The notes under the pieces: model-generated
What the model saw: the letters and a program-made list of their open reading frames with translations, nothing else
What the model was told of the DNA's origin: nothing
The model's database searches: none
Shown: positions 1 through 9,271 of the stretch, in pieces
Layout: each line of letters starts with the position of its first letter
Numbering within the stretch: position 1 is the first letter of the stretch
NCBI RefSeq assembly: GCF_000287055.2
Contig: NZ_AJYQ02000075.1
Coordinates: 1-35,104 of the forward strand
Direction of reading: 5' to 3'
From: Vibrio genomosp. F10 str. ZF-129
GTDB lineage: Bacteria; Pseudomonadota; Gammaproteobacteria; Enterobacterales; Vibrionaceae
DNA: 35,104 bases
Translations under genes and position numbers: made by a program

Positions 1-57
1 CTAACGCAGTATCAATACCCAACAAGTGCTACCCGAAAGGTTCGGCTAAATCACTTC
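1..57. other. fliR downstream spacer at window edge
   Basis: Short stretch to the left of the fliR stop. In Vibrio the next gene is flhB, but no minus-strand ATG is visible here, so flhB, if present, starts outside the window. It contains a small inverted repeat, CCGAA-AGG-TTCGG, at 33-45. Nothing else is supported. Confidence 0.5.
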
Positions 58-840
58 TTAACAATCCAATCTTATCAATCGGCAGATTTGCTGCTCACCC
101 TGAATCCAAAACATTTCATAATGAGCAAAGAGGCCACTGACGATATACCAACAGATGAGAAGGCCGACCAATAAAGCAAACGCAAAACCCAAGGAGAAAA
201 TATTCAACTGGGGCGCCGCACGAGTCATCACACCAAACGATAAATTGATGGTCAGCAAGGCGATAATGCCTGAGAGTGCCATGCTTAACGACACTTTAAA
301 CATGATACTTAACCATAGTGCAATTTCTCGATAATCGACGGTAGTGAGCGAACCCGAACCAATCGGCAAGCTTTTAAAACTAAACACCACCAGCTGGATC
401 ATTTTTAAATGACCGTCGGTTGAGAGGAAAAACATCGTTGCTAAAAACATGAATAACTGACCCAACAATGGGGTGCTTTGTCCGTTCGCGGGATCAACCA
501 TAGAAGCAAAACCCAAACTCGATTGCATACCCAATATTTGGCCGAGAATAATAAAGGTTTGGATCATAAACTGAGTAATGGTGCCCATCGCCACACCGAT
601 AATCACTTGCTCAAGCACGACGAGAAAACCTTGAAGCGAGAATAATTCAATTTCAGTAGGAACTTCCGGTATGGCTGGAGATACAGCGAAGGTGATCGCC
701 AAACCTAGGTATAAACGAACGCGAGTAGGGACAAACCGAGCCCCAGTCACCGACATCACCATCAACATGGCTGCAATGCGGGTGTAAGGCCAAAAGTAGT
801 TGGCAATAAATTCTAAGACCGTGCTGGTTGGATACTCCAT
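58..840 (-). CDS. fliR: Flagellar export gate protein FliR
   Basis: FliR is an inner-membrane subunit of the flagellar type III export gate, assembling with FliP and FliQ at the centre of the MS ring. The 260-residue product is the family length and very hydrophobic, with about six membrane spans. It keeps the FliR-like region around residues 80-125 (GVAMGTITQFMIQTF followed by GQILGMQSSLGFASMVDP). It starts 9 nt after the fliQ stop and is the last complete gene of the fliK-to-fliR run. AAGG lies upstream of the ATG. Family identity is clear from sequence and position; function is by family knowledge. Confidence 0.97.
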   Translation of the reverse strand: MEYPTSTVLEFIANYFWPYTRIAAMLMVMSVTGARFVPTRVRLYLGLAITFAVSPAIPEVPTEIELFSLQGFLVVLEQVIIGVAMGTITQFMIQTFIILGQILGMQSSLGFASMVDPANGQSTPLLGQLFMFLATMFFLSTDGHLKMIQLVVFSFKSLPIGSGSLTTVDYREIALWLSIMFKVSLSMALSGIIALLTINLSFGVMTRAAPQLNIFSLGFAFALLVGLLICWYIVSGLFAHYEMFWIQGEQQICRLIRLDC

Positions 841-849
841 AACAGGGCC

Positions 850-1119
850 TTAATAGAGGATCTGAGGCAGTCGTTCAATGATGCTAAAAAAGTATTCCAT
901 CATCGATTGCATCATCCAATGCCCAAACAACATCAGGGCAAGTAGCGTAACAATAAGACGAGGCAGAAAGCTCAATGTCTGTTCATTGATCGAGGTGGCA
1001 GCTTGAAACACCGCCACAACCAAACCAACCAATAAGCTTGGAATGATGATGGCACACACCAACATCAATACCATCCAGAGAGCATCTCTAAATATTTCAA
1101 CAAACAGCTCAGGAGTCAT
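850..1119 (-). CDS. fliQ: Flagellar export gate protein FliQ
   Basis: FliQ is the small two-helix subunit of the FliP-FliQ-FliR export gate. The product has 89 residues, the normal length, with two long hydrophobic segments (about residues 14-38 and 50-75) joined by the loop containing FQAATSINEQTLSFLPR, which is typical of the family. GGGAGA sits 5 nt before the ATG. It lies 12 nt downstream of fliP and 9 nt upstream of fliR, so the three gate genes are co-transcribed and should be made in concert. Confidence 0.97.
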   Translation of the reverse strand: MTPELFVEIFRDALWMVLMLVCAIIIPSLLVGLVVAVFQAATSINEQTLSFLPRLIVTLLALMLFGHWMMQSMMEYFFSIIERLPQILY

Positions 1120-1131
1120 TGTTATCTCCCG

Positions 1132-2019
1132 TCACACGACAAAACTACCGGCTAACGTGGACAGTATTAAATTCCACCCGTCAACCAGTACAAAAAGCAT
1201 GAGCTTAAATGGCAGCGATACAATCATGGGAGAAAGCATCATCATACCCATTGCCATCAAAATAGACGCCACCACCAAATCAATAATTAAAAACGGCAAA
1301 AACAGCATGAAGCCGATCTGGAACGCGGTTTTTAACTCAGATGTAATAAAGGCGGGGATTAATACCGCCATTGACACTTCTTCAGGGCTCTGGGCGTCGG
1401 AACCTGCAATATTAACAAAGGTCTCCAGATCTTTAACCCGCGTTTGCTTAAGCATGAATGTTTTTAAGGGCTCTTGAGCGATGCTAAATGCGTCTTTGGC
1501 AAGAATTTGCTCACTTAAATATGGCTGAACCGCGTTTTCGTTAATCTCATTGATCACCGGCGACATGATGAAGAAGGTCAAAAAGATAGCGATACCGATG
1601 ATCACTTGATTCGATGGCGTTTGTTGCAAACCCATTGCCTGCCGAAGAATCGACATGACCACCACAATACGTGTGAAAGAGGTCATTAAAATAACCATCG
1701 CAGGCAAAAAGCCCAGCATGGTCATCAACGCGAGTATTTGCAGGTTTAAGGAGTAATCTTCACCACCATTCGGGTTCGTCGTCATCGTGAAAGCTGGAAT
1801 CCCACCGCCACCACTCACGCTGCCCGATGCCGTCGTTCTCGATGCGCCTTGGTCTCTGTCCATCGCAGTCACCGTAACATTGGATGCACCCGCTGCGGTG
1901 GGAGGAATGATAGTATCTAGCTCTTCTTGCGCAAATGCGACCGGAGAAAAAGCGAACGAGGCGAAAAGCAGCAACGCACTCGCGATAATCAATGTGATAA
2001 AACGATTATGATTGGTCAT
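1132..2019 (-). CDS. fliP: Flagellar export gate protein FliP
   Basis: FliP is the main pore-forming subunit of the export gate. The 295-residue product has a cleavable signal peptide (about residues 1-30, ending AFA before QEE). A polar linker of about 55 residues with a GGGG run and a [15 protein letters not shown] region precedes the conserved membrane core. The core shows [23 protein letters not shown] in pieces, [13 protein letters not shown], and the C-terminal [23 protein letters not shown] helix. At 295 residues it is longer than E. coli FliP (about 245) because of the linker. The ATG overlaps the end of fliO by 14 nt, which suggests translational coupling. Confidence 0.96.
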   Translation of the reverse strand: MTNHNRFITLIIASALLLFASFAFSPVAFAQEELDTIIPPTAAGASNVTVTAMDRDQGASRTTASGSVSGGGGIPAFTMTTNPNGGEDYSLNLQILALMTMLGFLPAMVILMTSFTRIVVVMSILRQAMGLQQTPSNQVIIGIAIFLTFFIMSPVINEINENAVQPYLSEQILAKDAFSIAQEPLKTFMLKQTRVKDLETFVNIAGSDAQSPEEVSMAVLIPAFITSELKTAFQIGFMLFLPFLIIDLVVASILMAMGMMMLSPMIVSLPFKLMLFVLVDGWNLILSTLAGSFVV

Positions 2020-2389
2020 TTTTCTTCAATAGCTGGCTCATCTGATTCGCAAATGACCCTGAGGCTAACTCCTCCTGAGTGATCGGGGTGTCCAGTTTTG
2101 AAATCAGCTGAATCGACTGGGTCGTCACGCCGACCAAAAACTGCTCTTTCCCCGCTTCAATGATCATAACACGCTCTTTAGTACCCACGGGAATTTGACG
2201 AACAATCGATAACCCTTTTTGGTTCATCATCGTGGGTACACGCATTCTCTTTAGCGCCCAAGCTAACAAAAAGATCAAAGCAACAACGAATAAAAGCGAC
2301 CCCACTGTGGTCGCTAAATCCAATTCACTGCCTGTGGCTGCCATGGCGCTATATGGCAAAAATACTAGCGCTAGTGCTACGTATTTCAT
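2006..2389 (-). CDS. fliO: Flagellar biosynthesis protein FliO
   Basis: FliO is a small bitopic membrane protein that helps FliP assemble into the export gate. The 127-residue product has an N-terminal signal-like segment (residues 1-17), a single transmembrane helix at about 28-48 ([18 protein letters not shown]) and a cytoplasmic domain with the conserved stretch [28 protein letters not shown], given here in family terms. It is shorter and more variable than the gate proteins, as expected. It begins 88 nt after fliN, the largest gap in this part of the operon, and overlaps fliP. Confidence 0.94.
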   Translation of the reverse strand: MKYVALALVFLPYSAMAATGSELDLATTVGSLLFVVALIFLLAWALKRMRVPTMMNQKGLSIVRQIPVGTKERVMIIEAGKEQFLVGVTTQSIQLISKLDTPITQEELASGSFANQMSQLLKKNDQS

Positions 2390-2450
2390 TCGCTCGCTTT
2401 CTTTGTCATTTATAAAAGCATCTCATTGTTCTAAAACTTGCCGTTATCTA

Positions 2451-2473
2451 AGAATCTCATTTATTTGAGAATC
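2451..2473 (-). other. Imperfect hairpin in the fliN-fliO gap
   Basis: Just after the fliN stop the minus strand reads GATTCTCA-AATAAA-TGAGATTC, an imperfect stem of 7 pairs with one mismatch and no following T-run. It could be a processing or stability element in the long fli transcript, or chance. No terminator is claimed. Confidence 0.3.
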
Positions 2474-2477
2474 CAGG

Positions 2478-2891
2478 TTATCGTAGCTTTTTAATGCGTT
2501 CCGTTTGACTAATAACATCCGTTAAGCGAATACCAAACTTATCATTGACGACAACCACTTCACCATGGGCAATCAACGTGCCGTTGACCAAAACATCCAA
2601 TGACTCACCCGCCACGCGTTCCAGCTCGACCACTGAGCCCTGGTTGAGTTGCAACAGGTTGCGAATACTGATCTGTGAGCGCCCGACTTCCATAGATATG
2701 GTCACCGGAATGTCTAAAATGGTATCGAGCTTGCGTCTCTCGTCTTCTGAAATTGGCGAAGAGGTATCTTTTAACTCATCAAGCGGTGCTGCCAGAATAT
2801 CATCAACATCCACTTCAGGAGCGGATGGATCCTCTCCCAACGCAGCTGCCCATTCGTCTGCTAGTTTCTGGTCGTCACTTGGTTCACTCAT
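2478..2891 (-). CDS. fliN: Flagellar motor switch protein FliN
   Basis: FliN forms the lower part of the C ring with FliM and takes part in direction switching and export substrate docking. The 137-residue product has an acidic, variable N-terminal half (about residues 1-50) and a C-terminal SpoA domain (about 58-137) with LDIPVTISMEVGRSQISI, the hydrophobic LLQLNQGSVVELER and NGTLIAHGEVVVVNDKFGIR motifs that define FliN. It begins 16 nt after the fliM stop. Confidence 0.97.
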   Translation of the reverse strand: MSEPSDDQKLADEWAAALGEDPSAPEVDVDDILAAPLDELKDTSSPISEDERRKLDTILDIPVTISMEVGRSQISIRNLLQLNQGSVVELERVAGESLDVLVNGTLIAHGEVVVVNDKFGIRLTDVISQTERIKKLR

Positions 2892-2907
2892 TCTTTATTA
2901 CCTACTC

Positions 2908-3963
2908 TTAATACTCATCTTCATCGTCGCCGTTATCATCCTCGAATTCAGACATAATGTCTTTGCCAAGGAAAGCGAGATCCGTTTTAACTACATCAGG
3001 ACGTTTAATTTTTTCTGAAACTTGAACCGCTAAATTTTCTCCCGAGCGTCCCATTTTTACTCGGTATGTCGGCAGTTCTTCGACAAACATGGTGGCATGT
3101 TCAGGCATGACCATAGGAATAATATCACCCGCTTGAAGTTCCATCAGATCACGTAACGAAATATCTTGCTCAAGTAAGTTCACTCGGAAATTAACAGGAA
3201 CGTCCATGATCTCTTCACGCAATGCCGAACTCCAACGAATGTCGGTTTCCATCTTATCCGACTGAACACCCGCATCGAGCAATTCACGTATAGGCTCGAC
3301 CATGGAGTACGGCATAACCACGTGGAAATCACCACCGCCACCATCCACTTCGATATGGAATGAACTCACCACAATCACTTCTGTTGGGCTAACAATGTTC
3401 GCCATACTTGGGTTCACTTCGGAATCCAGATATTCAAACTCAACACCCATCACCGGTGACCAGGCTTCTTTGTAATCTTCAAATACTATTTTAAGCAACA
3501 GCTGAACAATTCGTCTTTCTGTTGGAGTAAACTCTCGGCCTTCAATTCGTGCATGAAAGCGGCCATCACCACCGAAGAAGTTCTCTACCAAGATGAACAC
3601 TAATCGTGCTTCCATCGTGACAAGCGCCGTACCTTTCAATGGTCTGAAACGCACCATATTAAGACTGGTCGGTACATACAATGTGTTTTGGTACTCACCA
3701 AACTTCATCATTTGGACACCATTAATCGACACTTCAGCGGTTTTTCTAAGCATGTTAAACAAGCTGATCCGAAGGTGTCTGGCAAAACGCTCATTGATAA
3801 GCTCAAGCGTTGGCATTCGACCACGAACAATTCGGTCTTGAGAAGAGAAGTCAAAATTAACCGCGGAGGCATTATCCACTTCTACTTCATCTTCGGCCTC
3901 ATCAACATCGTCTACACCATGAAGAAGAGCATCAATTTCGTCTTGGCTTAATAGATCGGTCAC
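2908..3963 (-). CDS. fliM: Flagellar motor switch protein FliM
   Basis: FliM is the middle C-ring protein that binds phosphorylated CheY and couples it to FliG. The 351-residue product carries the N-terminal CheY-P binding peptide LLSQDEIDALLHG at residues 4-16, an acidic linker, a CheC-like middle domain (about 45-230) and a C-terminal SpoA domain (about 250-325) with NLLEQDISLRDLMELQAGDIIP. The tail is very acidic (EFEDDNGDDEDEY). It starts 7 nt after fliL and precedes fliN by 16 nt, matching the standard switch-gene order. Confidence 0.97.
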   Translation of the reverse strand: MTDLLSQDEIDALLHGVDDVDEAEDEVEVDNASAVNFDFSSQDRIVRGRMPTLELINERFARHLRISLFNMLRKTAEVSINGVQMMKFGEYQNTLYVPTSLNMVRFRPLKGTALVTMEARLVFILVENFFGGDGRFHARIEGREFTPTERRIVQLLLKIVFEDYKEAWSPVMGVEFEYLDSEVNPSMANIVSPTEVIVVSSFHIEVDGGGGDFHVVMPYSMVEPIRELLDAGVQSDKMETDIRWSSALREEIMDVPVNFRVNLLEQDISLRDLMELQAGDIIPMVMPEHATMFVEELPTYRVKMGRSGENLAVQVSEKIKRPDVVKTDLAFLGKDIMSEFEDDNGDDEDEY

Positions 3964-3970
3964 TTCACAC

Positions 3971-4468
3971 CTACTGAATTACAAAATCGGTAAATAATAC
4001 ACGTTCAATCACGGGATGACCGACAGCTCGTGTCAGGCTGGCTTTAATATCTTCGCTGGCCTTCGTTCTTAACTCTACTCTACCATCCACACTGCGTAAC
4101 TGATCGACCGTTGCTGAGGCAAACGTACCCAATAGCGCACTTTCAATTAAAGGTGAATGATAACGGGCGAGATTTTCATTTTCGCTTCCGCGTACCATCA
4201 GTTGGACTTTTATCTGAACCAACCTGTCGCGTTTATCACCGGTCACATTAAAGAGGAACGGCTGAGGTATATTGACGTAAGCCACAGGATCAGCAGGCAA
4301 CGCCACTTTCGCCTCAGCCGATGCCCCAGATTCCGCAGAGTCACTGGATCCCATAAGGAAAAATGCAGCAGCACCGCCACCAACCAGTAATACCACCACT
4401 GCGATGATAATGATCAGGAGTTTGCTTTTCCCTTTCGGTTGTTCTTGTTCTAATTCTTCATCAGCCAT
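3971..4468 (-). CDS. fliL: Flagellar basal body-associated protein FliL
   Basis: FliL is a bitopic inner-membrane protein that surrounds the stator units and supports torque. The 165-residue product has a short charged cytoplasmic N-terminus, one transmembrane helix at about residues 17-39 (LLIIIIAVVVLLVGGGAAAFFL) and a periplasmic stomatin-like domain ending in HPVIERVLFTDFVIQ, the usual FliL C-terminus. AGAGAT precedes the ATG. It follows fliK by 45 nt and is followed 7 nt later by fliM. Confidence 0.95.
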   Translation of the reverse strand: MADEELEQEQPKGKSKLLIIIIAVVVLLVGGGAAAFFLMGSSDSAESGASAEAKVALPADPVAYVNIPQPFLFNVTGDKRDRLVQIKVQLMVRGSENENLARYHSPLIESALLGTFASATVDQLRSVDGRVELRTKASEDIKASLTRAVGHPVIERVLFTDFVIQ

Positions 4469-4513
4469 AACAATCTCTATTTATTCTTTTTATATCGTTT
4501 TGTTTTGTATAGT

Positions 4514-6568
4514 TTAAGCGTAATAACTGATTCCATCACGCTTTGTTGTGACATTCAAATCAACTTTTGTGTCTGAATCAATATTTTCGTCACTATCACC
4601 CATATTATTGGCTAATCCTTGACCTGACCCTTGATTCTCATTGGTCGTATATTGCCCTTGTTGTTGTCCTGAGTTCTGTTGCTGCACCGATGTATCGCCT
4701 AACTGTACCCCTTGCTGGGCTAACATTTCTCTTAGCCGAGGCATAGATTGCTCAATCACGTCTCTCGCTTGTTGATTGGTCACAGTGAAATGAACCGCCG
4801 TGTTATCACCATTCATATTCATTCTAATTTGCATTCGACCGAGTTCTGGTGGGTCAAGACGGATATCAATGTTCTTTAAATTCTTTGACATCATCATTTG
4901 AACTCGTTCTGCCACTTGCTCACCCGCCAGATCTCGACTTAACGGTAGAGGGACCTGAGCTTGTGCGGCTTCCGCTCTTGCTGCAGTCGGAAGTTGTTGC
5001 CCCGTTGCCTGAGCAATTTGCTGTGCCAATGCCGCCTCTTTCGGATCAACAGACTGGCCTTGATTGATGCCATTAGCGGCTTTTAAGCCCAGAGCGGCTT
5101 TTAACGCCGCTTGATTGTTGGCTTGTCCATGCACCCCTGGTGGAATGGCGCCATTGGCGGCGATCATTTGTTGAAGTTGATTTTGAGTCAAATCCGCTGG
5201 CATGGCTGAAGCCATATTTTCAACCGCTAACTTATCAACCATTTGTGGAGACATAGATTGTGAAGACATAGGTTGTGGAGACTGATTCAAAGCCTGCTGA
5301 ACGGACGCGGCAACCGCTGCTTGTGTTTGAGGAAGTTGCCCCTGTGAACGACCTGATTGCAGAGCCGCTTGCTCTAGGTTCGCTTGTTCCACTGCTACTG
5401 GGTTATTCCATGCAATGGCTCCAGCGCCTAAACTTGCAGCCGCTGCGGCTTCTTGCTCTGACAAGCCTGTTTTATTCTGAGCGTTCGTTGTTCCGTCACT
5501 CTGCTCTGATAATGGTTGAGAGGCTGTGCGTTCGGAGACTAACTGCTGAGATCCAAGTTGTTGCGCTGAGTTGGCCGCTTGAGTAGCTTCAACATCGATA
5601 GCCGTATCTCCGGATAATACCTGTTCACCTTCTAGGCCCGATTTCGCGGATATCTGCGTATTCCCATCACCAGACTGGGAGCCATTAACGCCATGTTTTG
5701 CCATCACAGCAGCCACAATGTCTTCTTCAGATACCGAAGTTTGATTGTTTCCTTGACCCACAGTTTGCTGTGACATTTCTGTCAATGACTCATCTGAAAG
5801 TGGCTCGCCGGAAGCAACGGCCTGTTCGTTTTCAATAAATGGCTTAATCGAGTCAGGAATCGTGTCTGTTTGTTCTTGTTGCACTGAATGATTTTTATCA
5901 ACGGATTGAGATTTTTGAGCGTTGAGTGCCACTTCTTGATCGGTTTGGTTATCGACATCACCACGAACTTTATTGCCCTCTGAAGATTCCCCTTGTGCCA
6001 CCATGTTTGTTGCTTCTGAGTGTTGACTGTTGCTGATTTCACTTTGCTGAGGCAATGGCTTGCCGTCTTTGTCTTTCAGTGCATTATTTGATTCGTTGAG
6101 CCTACCCAACAATTCATCACTTTCACTGACGGTCTTCGCCGCTTCATCACGACGATTACTTTCCGCACTCTGCTTCTGTTTATCGACATCACCTTTTACC
6201 GCAGCAATATCCGCATCGTCACCACTGCTCTTTGCACTCTTTGCTGATTCTGTTGTTCCATCTGACTCACTCGCTTGCTTAAGCATCTCGTCGGCACTTT
6301 CATCGGCAGAGGCGCCCTTAATGGCTTTTGCGTTACCTTCTGAATTTTCAGACTTTTCACCAGCCTTAACCGAGGTTTCAGTAGACGATTCCTCGTTGCC
6401 TTTTGTCTCACCACCGTCCATCAACCCACCTACCATGGCAGACAGCTTGGCAAAAAAGCCTCCAGATTCTGACGCTGTCCCTTCTGATAAGGTCGATGCT
6501 GAATCAGAGCCTGACTGGACAGATTTTATATTAGGGCTATCGGAAACTGGCTTTAGATTAATATTCAT
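4514..6568 (-). CDS. fliK: Flagellar hook-length control protein FliK
   Basis: FliK is the secreted ruler that stops hook growth and switches export to filament subunits. The chosen product has 684 residues, much longer than E. coli FliK (about 375) but in keeping with large marine gammaproteobacterial FliKs. Most of it (about residues 1-540) is low-complexity sequence rich in Ser, Gln, Ala and acidic residues. The C-terminal Flg_hook domain is clear (about 555-640: DIRLDPPELGRMQIRM and VTNQQARDVIEQSMPRLREML). I chose the ATG at 6568 (MNINLKPVSD) because the longer frame, to 6682, begins inside the sigma-54 promoter at 6666-6682. The Shine-Dalgarno sequence is weak (GAG). Confidence 0.93.
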   Translation of the reverse strand: MNINLKPVSDSPNIKSVQSGSDSASTLSEGTASESGGFFAKLSAMVGGLMDGGETKGNEESSTETSVKAGEKSENSEGNAKAIKGASADESADEMLKQASESDGTTESAKSAKSSGDDADIAAVKGDVDKQKQSAESNRRDEAAKTVSESDELLGRLNESNNALKDKDGKPLPQQSEISNSQHSEATNMVAQGESSEGNKVRGDVDNQTDQEVALNAQKSQSVDKNHSVQQEQTDTIPDSIKPFIENEQAVASGEPLSDESLTEMSQQTVGQGNNQTSVSEEDIVAAVMAKHGVNGSQSGDGNTQISAKSGLEGEQVLSGDTAIDVEATQAANSAQQLGSQQLVSERTASQPLSEQSDGTTNAQNKTGLSEQEAAAAASLGAGAIAWNNPVAVEQANLEQAALQSGRSQGQLPQTQAAVAASVQQALNQSPQPMSSQSMSPQMVDKLAVENMASAMPADLTQNQLQQMIAANGAIPPGVHGQANNQAALKAALGLKAANGINQGQSVDPKEAALAQQIAQATGQQLPTAARAEAAQAQVPLPLSRDLAGEQVAERVQMMMSKNLKNIDIRLDPPELGRMQIRMNMNGDNTAVHFTVTNQQARDVIEQSMPRLREMLAQQGVQLGDTSVQQQNSGQQQGQYTTNENQGSGQGLANNMGDSDENIDSDTKVDLNVTTKRDGISYYA

Positions 6569-6665
6569 ACAGGTCACACTCTCAGCAAGAAAACGGGTTA
6601 AGCCATACTCAATCAGGATTACGGGCGGTAAGACGATACTAAAAATTGAGATAGCATTTAGTTTT

Positions 6666-6682
6666 TGCAAGAAATAAGCCAA
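6666..6682 (-). promoter_or_regulatory. Sigma-54 promoter of fliK
   Basis: The minus strand reads TTGGC-TTATTTC-TTGCA, an exact TGGC-N7-TTGC pattern. The predicted start is near 6655, giving an 87-nt leader before the fliK ATG. It overlaps the fliJ-fliK junction, so fliK-R can be transcribed separately from fliE-J. In the Vibrio hierarchy this would be expected to answer to FlrC or FlrA; that part is inference. Confidence 0.8.
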
Positions 6683-6691
6683 TATTTTCCG

Positions 6692-7144
6692 CTAAAAGAG
6701 ATCCTTATTCGATTTGTTACGGCTAAACTGCAGCGTTGAAAACTCATCGAGTTGTTTCTGCTCACGTATCTCTTGAAGTTTTTGTTTTTCTGTCTGTTTC
6801 TTTTCCAACAACCACTCATAAGACCGGCGCTGCTTACGCACTTCTAACCAATGCGCCTGACAATTATCGACTTGGCTTTTAAAGTGCGATTCCGCTTGTT
6901 TCTGCTTCGCCAGTGTCTCGTCGAGTTGAGTGAGGAATCGATTCAAATGACCATACTGACTGGCCGTCAATCCTTCTTTCCCACGATCAATCAGTTGCTG
7001 ACAGTAATCTAAACGGTATTTTTCAATCTGGGAGAGTTGCTCATAGTAATTATTCAGCTCTGCGTTCGCTTGATTAAGAGCCAGAACCGCCTGGTTTTCT
7101 CGGTCTTTAGATTGCTCCAGTAAAAAGCCTAGTGCGTTTTCCAT
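6692..7144 (-). CDS. fliJ: Flagellar export chaperone FliJ
   Basis: FliJ is a soluble coiled-coil protein that sits in the central hole of the FliI hexamer, activates the ATPase and contacts the export gate. The 150-residue product is almost entirely helical with long heptad-rich charged and glutamine-rich stretches and no domain motifs, as is normal for FliJ, whose sequence is poorly conserved. The call leans on length, composition and its place 4 nt after fliI. The gene ends only 10 nt before the fliK promoter. Confidence 0.92.
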   Translation of the reverse strand: MENALGFLLEQSKDRENQAVLALNQANAELNNYYEQLSQIEKYRLDYCQQLIDRGKEGLTASQYGHLNRFLTQLDETLAKQKQAESHFKSQVDNCQAHWLEVRKQRRSYEWLLEKKQTEKQKLQEIREQKQLDEFSTLQFSRNKSNKDLF

Positions 7145-7148
7145 TTTG

Positions 7149-8474
7149 CTATGACTCTATCTGCAAAACGTTTTTCAACATCCCGACACACATCGCGTAA
7201 GGCACACTTTCTTTCATACTTTGCTGCAGGTATTCATCCAACCTCGGCTTAAGCGTGAACGCACTGTCAATGCCTGGGTCAGTACCTGGTTTATAGGCAC
7301 CAATCGAAACAAGATCTTGGTTTTTCCGACAGATAGAAAGAACTTGCCTTACCGCTTTGGACATCAGCATATGTTCATCGGTGGTAATCTGTGGCATCAC
7401 ACGGCTGACTGATTTTTCTACGTCAATCGCTGGATAATGGCCTGCATCGGCCATTTCACGAGATAAAACAATGTGACCATCAAGAATCGCACGTGAGGCA
7501 TCAGCGATAGGGTCTTGTAAATCATCCCCTTCCGTTAATACGGTGAAAAATGCGGTAATCGAACCTTGATGCTCACCGCCATTTCCAGCTCTTTCTACCA
7601 AAGCAGGCAACTTCGCAAACACCGAGGGTGGGTACCCTTTCGTTGCTGGAGGTTCGCCCACGGACAACGCAATTTCACGTTGAGCCTGGGCAAAACGGGT
7701 CAAGGAATCCATAAGCAATAGCACATCTAAGCCTTGATCACGGAAATATTCCGCCACCGTCAACGCTGTTTGACAGCCTTTCAAACGCATAAGTGGTGAA
7801 GAATCTGCGGGAGCCGCCACCACAACGGAACGTTGACGGCCATCGACACCGAGAATCTCTTCAATGAATTCTTTTACTTCTCGTCCACGCTCACCAATAA
7901 GGCCAACCACCACAACTTGCGCCGTTGTTCCTCGGGTCATCATACCCAGCGTGACCGATTTTCCGACACCAGAGCCCGCAAACAACCCAATACGCTGACC
8001 TTTGCCTACAGTCAGCAACCCATTGATCGCTTTTAGCCCGACATCTAAGGGTTCGGTAATGGGTTTACGTGACAAAGGGTTAATAGGGGAAGAATTAAAG
8101 GCGGCGCGATGTTCAGTGTAAATTGGGCCCAGACCATCCAGCGGGTTACCCACACCATCAATGACTCGACCTAACAATTCCATTCCCACCGATAACCCCA
8201 CTTCGCTGGTTAGTGGGGTCACTTTAGCGCCGGGGAGAACACCGGTGATTTGCTCACTGGGCATTAAATAAAGATTATCGCCAGAAAAACCGACCACTTC
8301 CGCTTCCATCTCTCCGGTCATGGTTTCAACAGTACAGAGGCTACCGATGGGCGCACGGCAACCCGTCGCTTCCAATGTTAAACCAACGACTCTGACCAAT
8401 TTACCGGAGGCAACCGGTTTACAGCTCACACCCTGCGTTTTGTATTGGTTGAGGCGTTCAGCTAAAGGCAGCAT
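7149..8474 (-). CDS. fliI: Flagellum-specific ATP synthase FliI
   Basis: FliI is the hexameric ATPase of the flagellar type III export apparatus, related to the F1 beta subunit. The 441-residue product has an N-terminal barrel domain, a Walker A motif AGSGVGKS at residues 166-173, the GERGREV segment at 194-200 and a Walker B VLLLMD at 251-256 followed by [12 protein letters not shown]. The length is normal. The ATG shares one nucleotide with the fliH stop (TAATG), a tight coupling that fits FliH being its regulator and stoichiometric partner. Confidence 0.98.
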   Translation of the reverse strand: MLPLAERLNQYKTQGVSCKPVASGKLVRVVGLTLEATGCRAPIGSLCTVETMTGEMEAEVVGFSGDNLYLMPSEQITGVLPGAKVTPLTSEVGLSVGMELLGRVIDGVGNPLDGLGPIYTEHRAAFNSSPINPLSRKPITEPLDVGLKAINGLLTVGKGQRIGLFAGSGVGKSVTLGMMTRGTTAQVVVVGLIGERGREVKEFIEEILGVDGRQRSVVVAAPADSSPLMRLKGCQTALTVAEYFRDQGLDVLLLMDSLTRFAQAQREIALSVGEPPATKGYPPSVFAKLPALVERAGNGGEHQGSITAFFTVLTEGDDLQDPIADASRAILDGHIVLSREMADAGHYPAIDVEKSVSRVMPQITTDEHMLMSKAVRQVLSICRKNQDLVSIGAYKPGTDPGIDSAFTLKPRLDEYLQQSMKESVPYAMCVGMLKNVLQIES

Positions 8475-9271
8475 TAATCAGCACCTTGATGGCGATTACT
8501 GCCACAGAAACTGGCAATAACGCTACGAATTCGCTCTTCTAATCGATAATTTACACTCGACTCGCCAGCTTCAATTTGAACATCTCCACGATTAAGAGCC
8601 GGTTCACTGTGCAGTGTCCAATTACGAAAATCGAGTTCTTTGTCACCGTATGATTGGCGGATAATGTCGACGTCTTCTGGATGTAACTTGAGGGTAATCG
8701 CGTGACCAGAAACGGGTAAGGCTTCCACGGATTGTTTAACCGTATCGAGAATAACTTGGGGATTGGTTTGCACTTCAACGTGGACGACTTCTTTGACCAA
8801 AAGTAGCACCATATCGACTAACTGTTTTTCAACTTGCGCGTTCATTAGCTCTAATGGCTGAGCAAACTGGTTAGCTAAAGAAACAAAAGTCGCCACTTGC
8901 TCGTCAATGAACGATTGCCCAGCAACAAGCCCTTCGGACTTACCCAGTTCTAGCCCTTCTGTACGGCCTTCTTCTATACCCTGCTCTTTGCCTTTGTCGT
9001 ATCCTTGTTTAAAGCCGGCTTCTTGGCCTTGCAGCAAACCTTCCTGATACGCACCTTGTTTGATCTGTTCAATTTCATCGTTCGTCAGCTGTAAAGGGGC
9101 TTCTTCAACCGGATCTTCAAAACTAGGAACCCAGCTAGGGTCATAATTCATCGCTGTTTCTTTGGCGTTTTTATTCACCTCTGCCCCATAATCAGGCAGC
9201 CCCCACTTTTTAGGTTGAGCGACTGATTCATCATCAAGGCGTAAAAAGCCACGTTTTCTTTCACCTGACAT
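8474..9271 (-). CDS. fliH: Flagellar export stator protein FliH
   Basis: FliH binds FliI and tethers it to the C ring. The 265-residue product has a variable N-terminus with conserved tryptophans (WGLPDYG), a glycine-repeat helix at about residues 73-118, and a C-terminal V-ATPase subunit E-like domain (about 125-260) with [14 protein letters not shown] and [20 protein letters not shown]. In the repeat region glycine occurs at every fourth residue from 78 to 118, an unbroken GxxxG ladder. It starts 132 nt after fliG, the widest internal gap of this operon. Confidence 0.96.
   Translation of the reverse strand: MSGERKRGFLRLDDESVAQPKKWGLPDYGAEVNKNAKETAMNYDPSWVPSFEDPVEEAPLQLTNDEIEQIKQGAYQEGLLQGQEAGFKQGYDKGKEQGIEEGRTEGLELGKSEGLVAGQSFIDEQVATFVSLANQFAQPLELMNAQVEKQLVDMVLLLVKEVVHVEVQTNPQVILDTVKQSVEALPVSGHAITLKLHPEDVDIIRQSYGDKELDFRNWTLHSEPALNRGDVQIEAGESSVNYRLEERIRSVIASFCGSNRHQGAD

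Noticed and set aside
33..45. CCGAA-AGG-TTCGG as fliR terminator
   Set aside because: The stem has 5 pairs with a 3-nt loop and no T-run, and fliR is normally co-transcribed with flhB.
1043..1477. Plus-strand open frame of 144 codons across fliQ and fliP
   Set aside because: It is antisense to two certain genes and has low-complexity Ser/Ile/Thr content only.
6060..6677. Plus-strand open frame of 205 codons opposite fliK
   Set aside because: It is Ser/Leu-rich antisense of the low-complexity FliK repeats, with no ribosome site and no recognisable domain.
6569..6682. N-terminal extension of FliK to the ATG at 6682
   Set aside because: It begins within the sigma-54 promoter, upstream of the predicted transcript start, and lacks FliK-like sequence.
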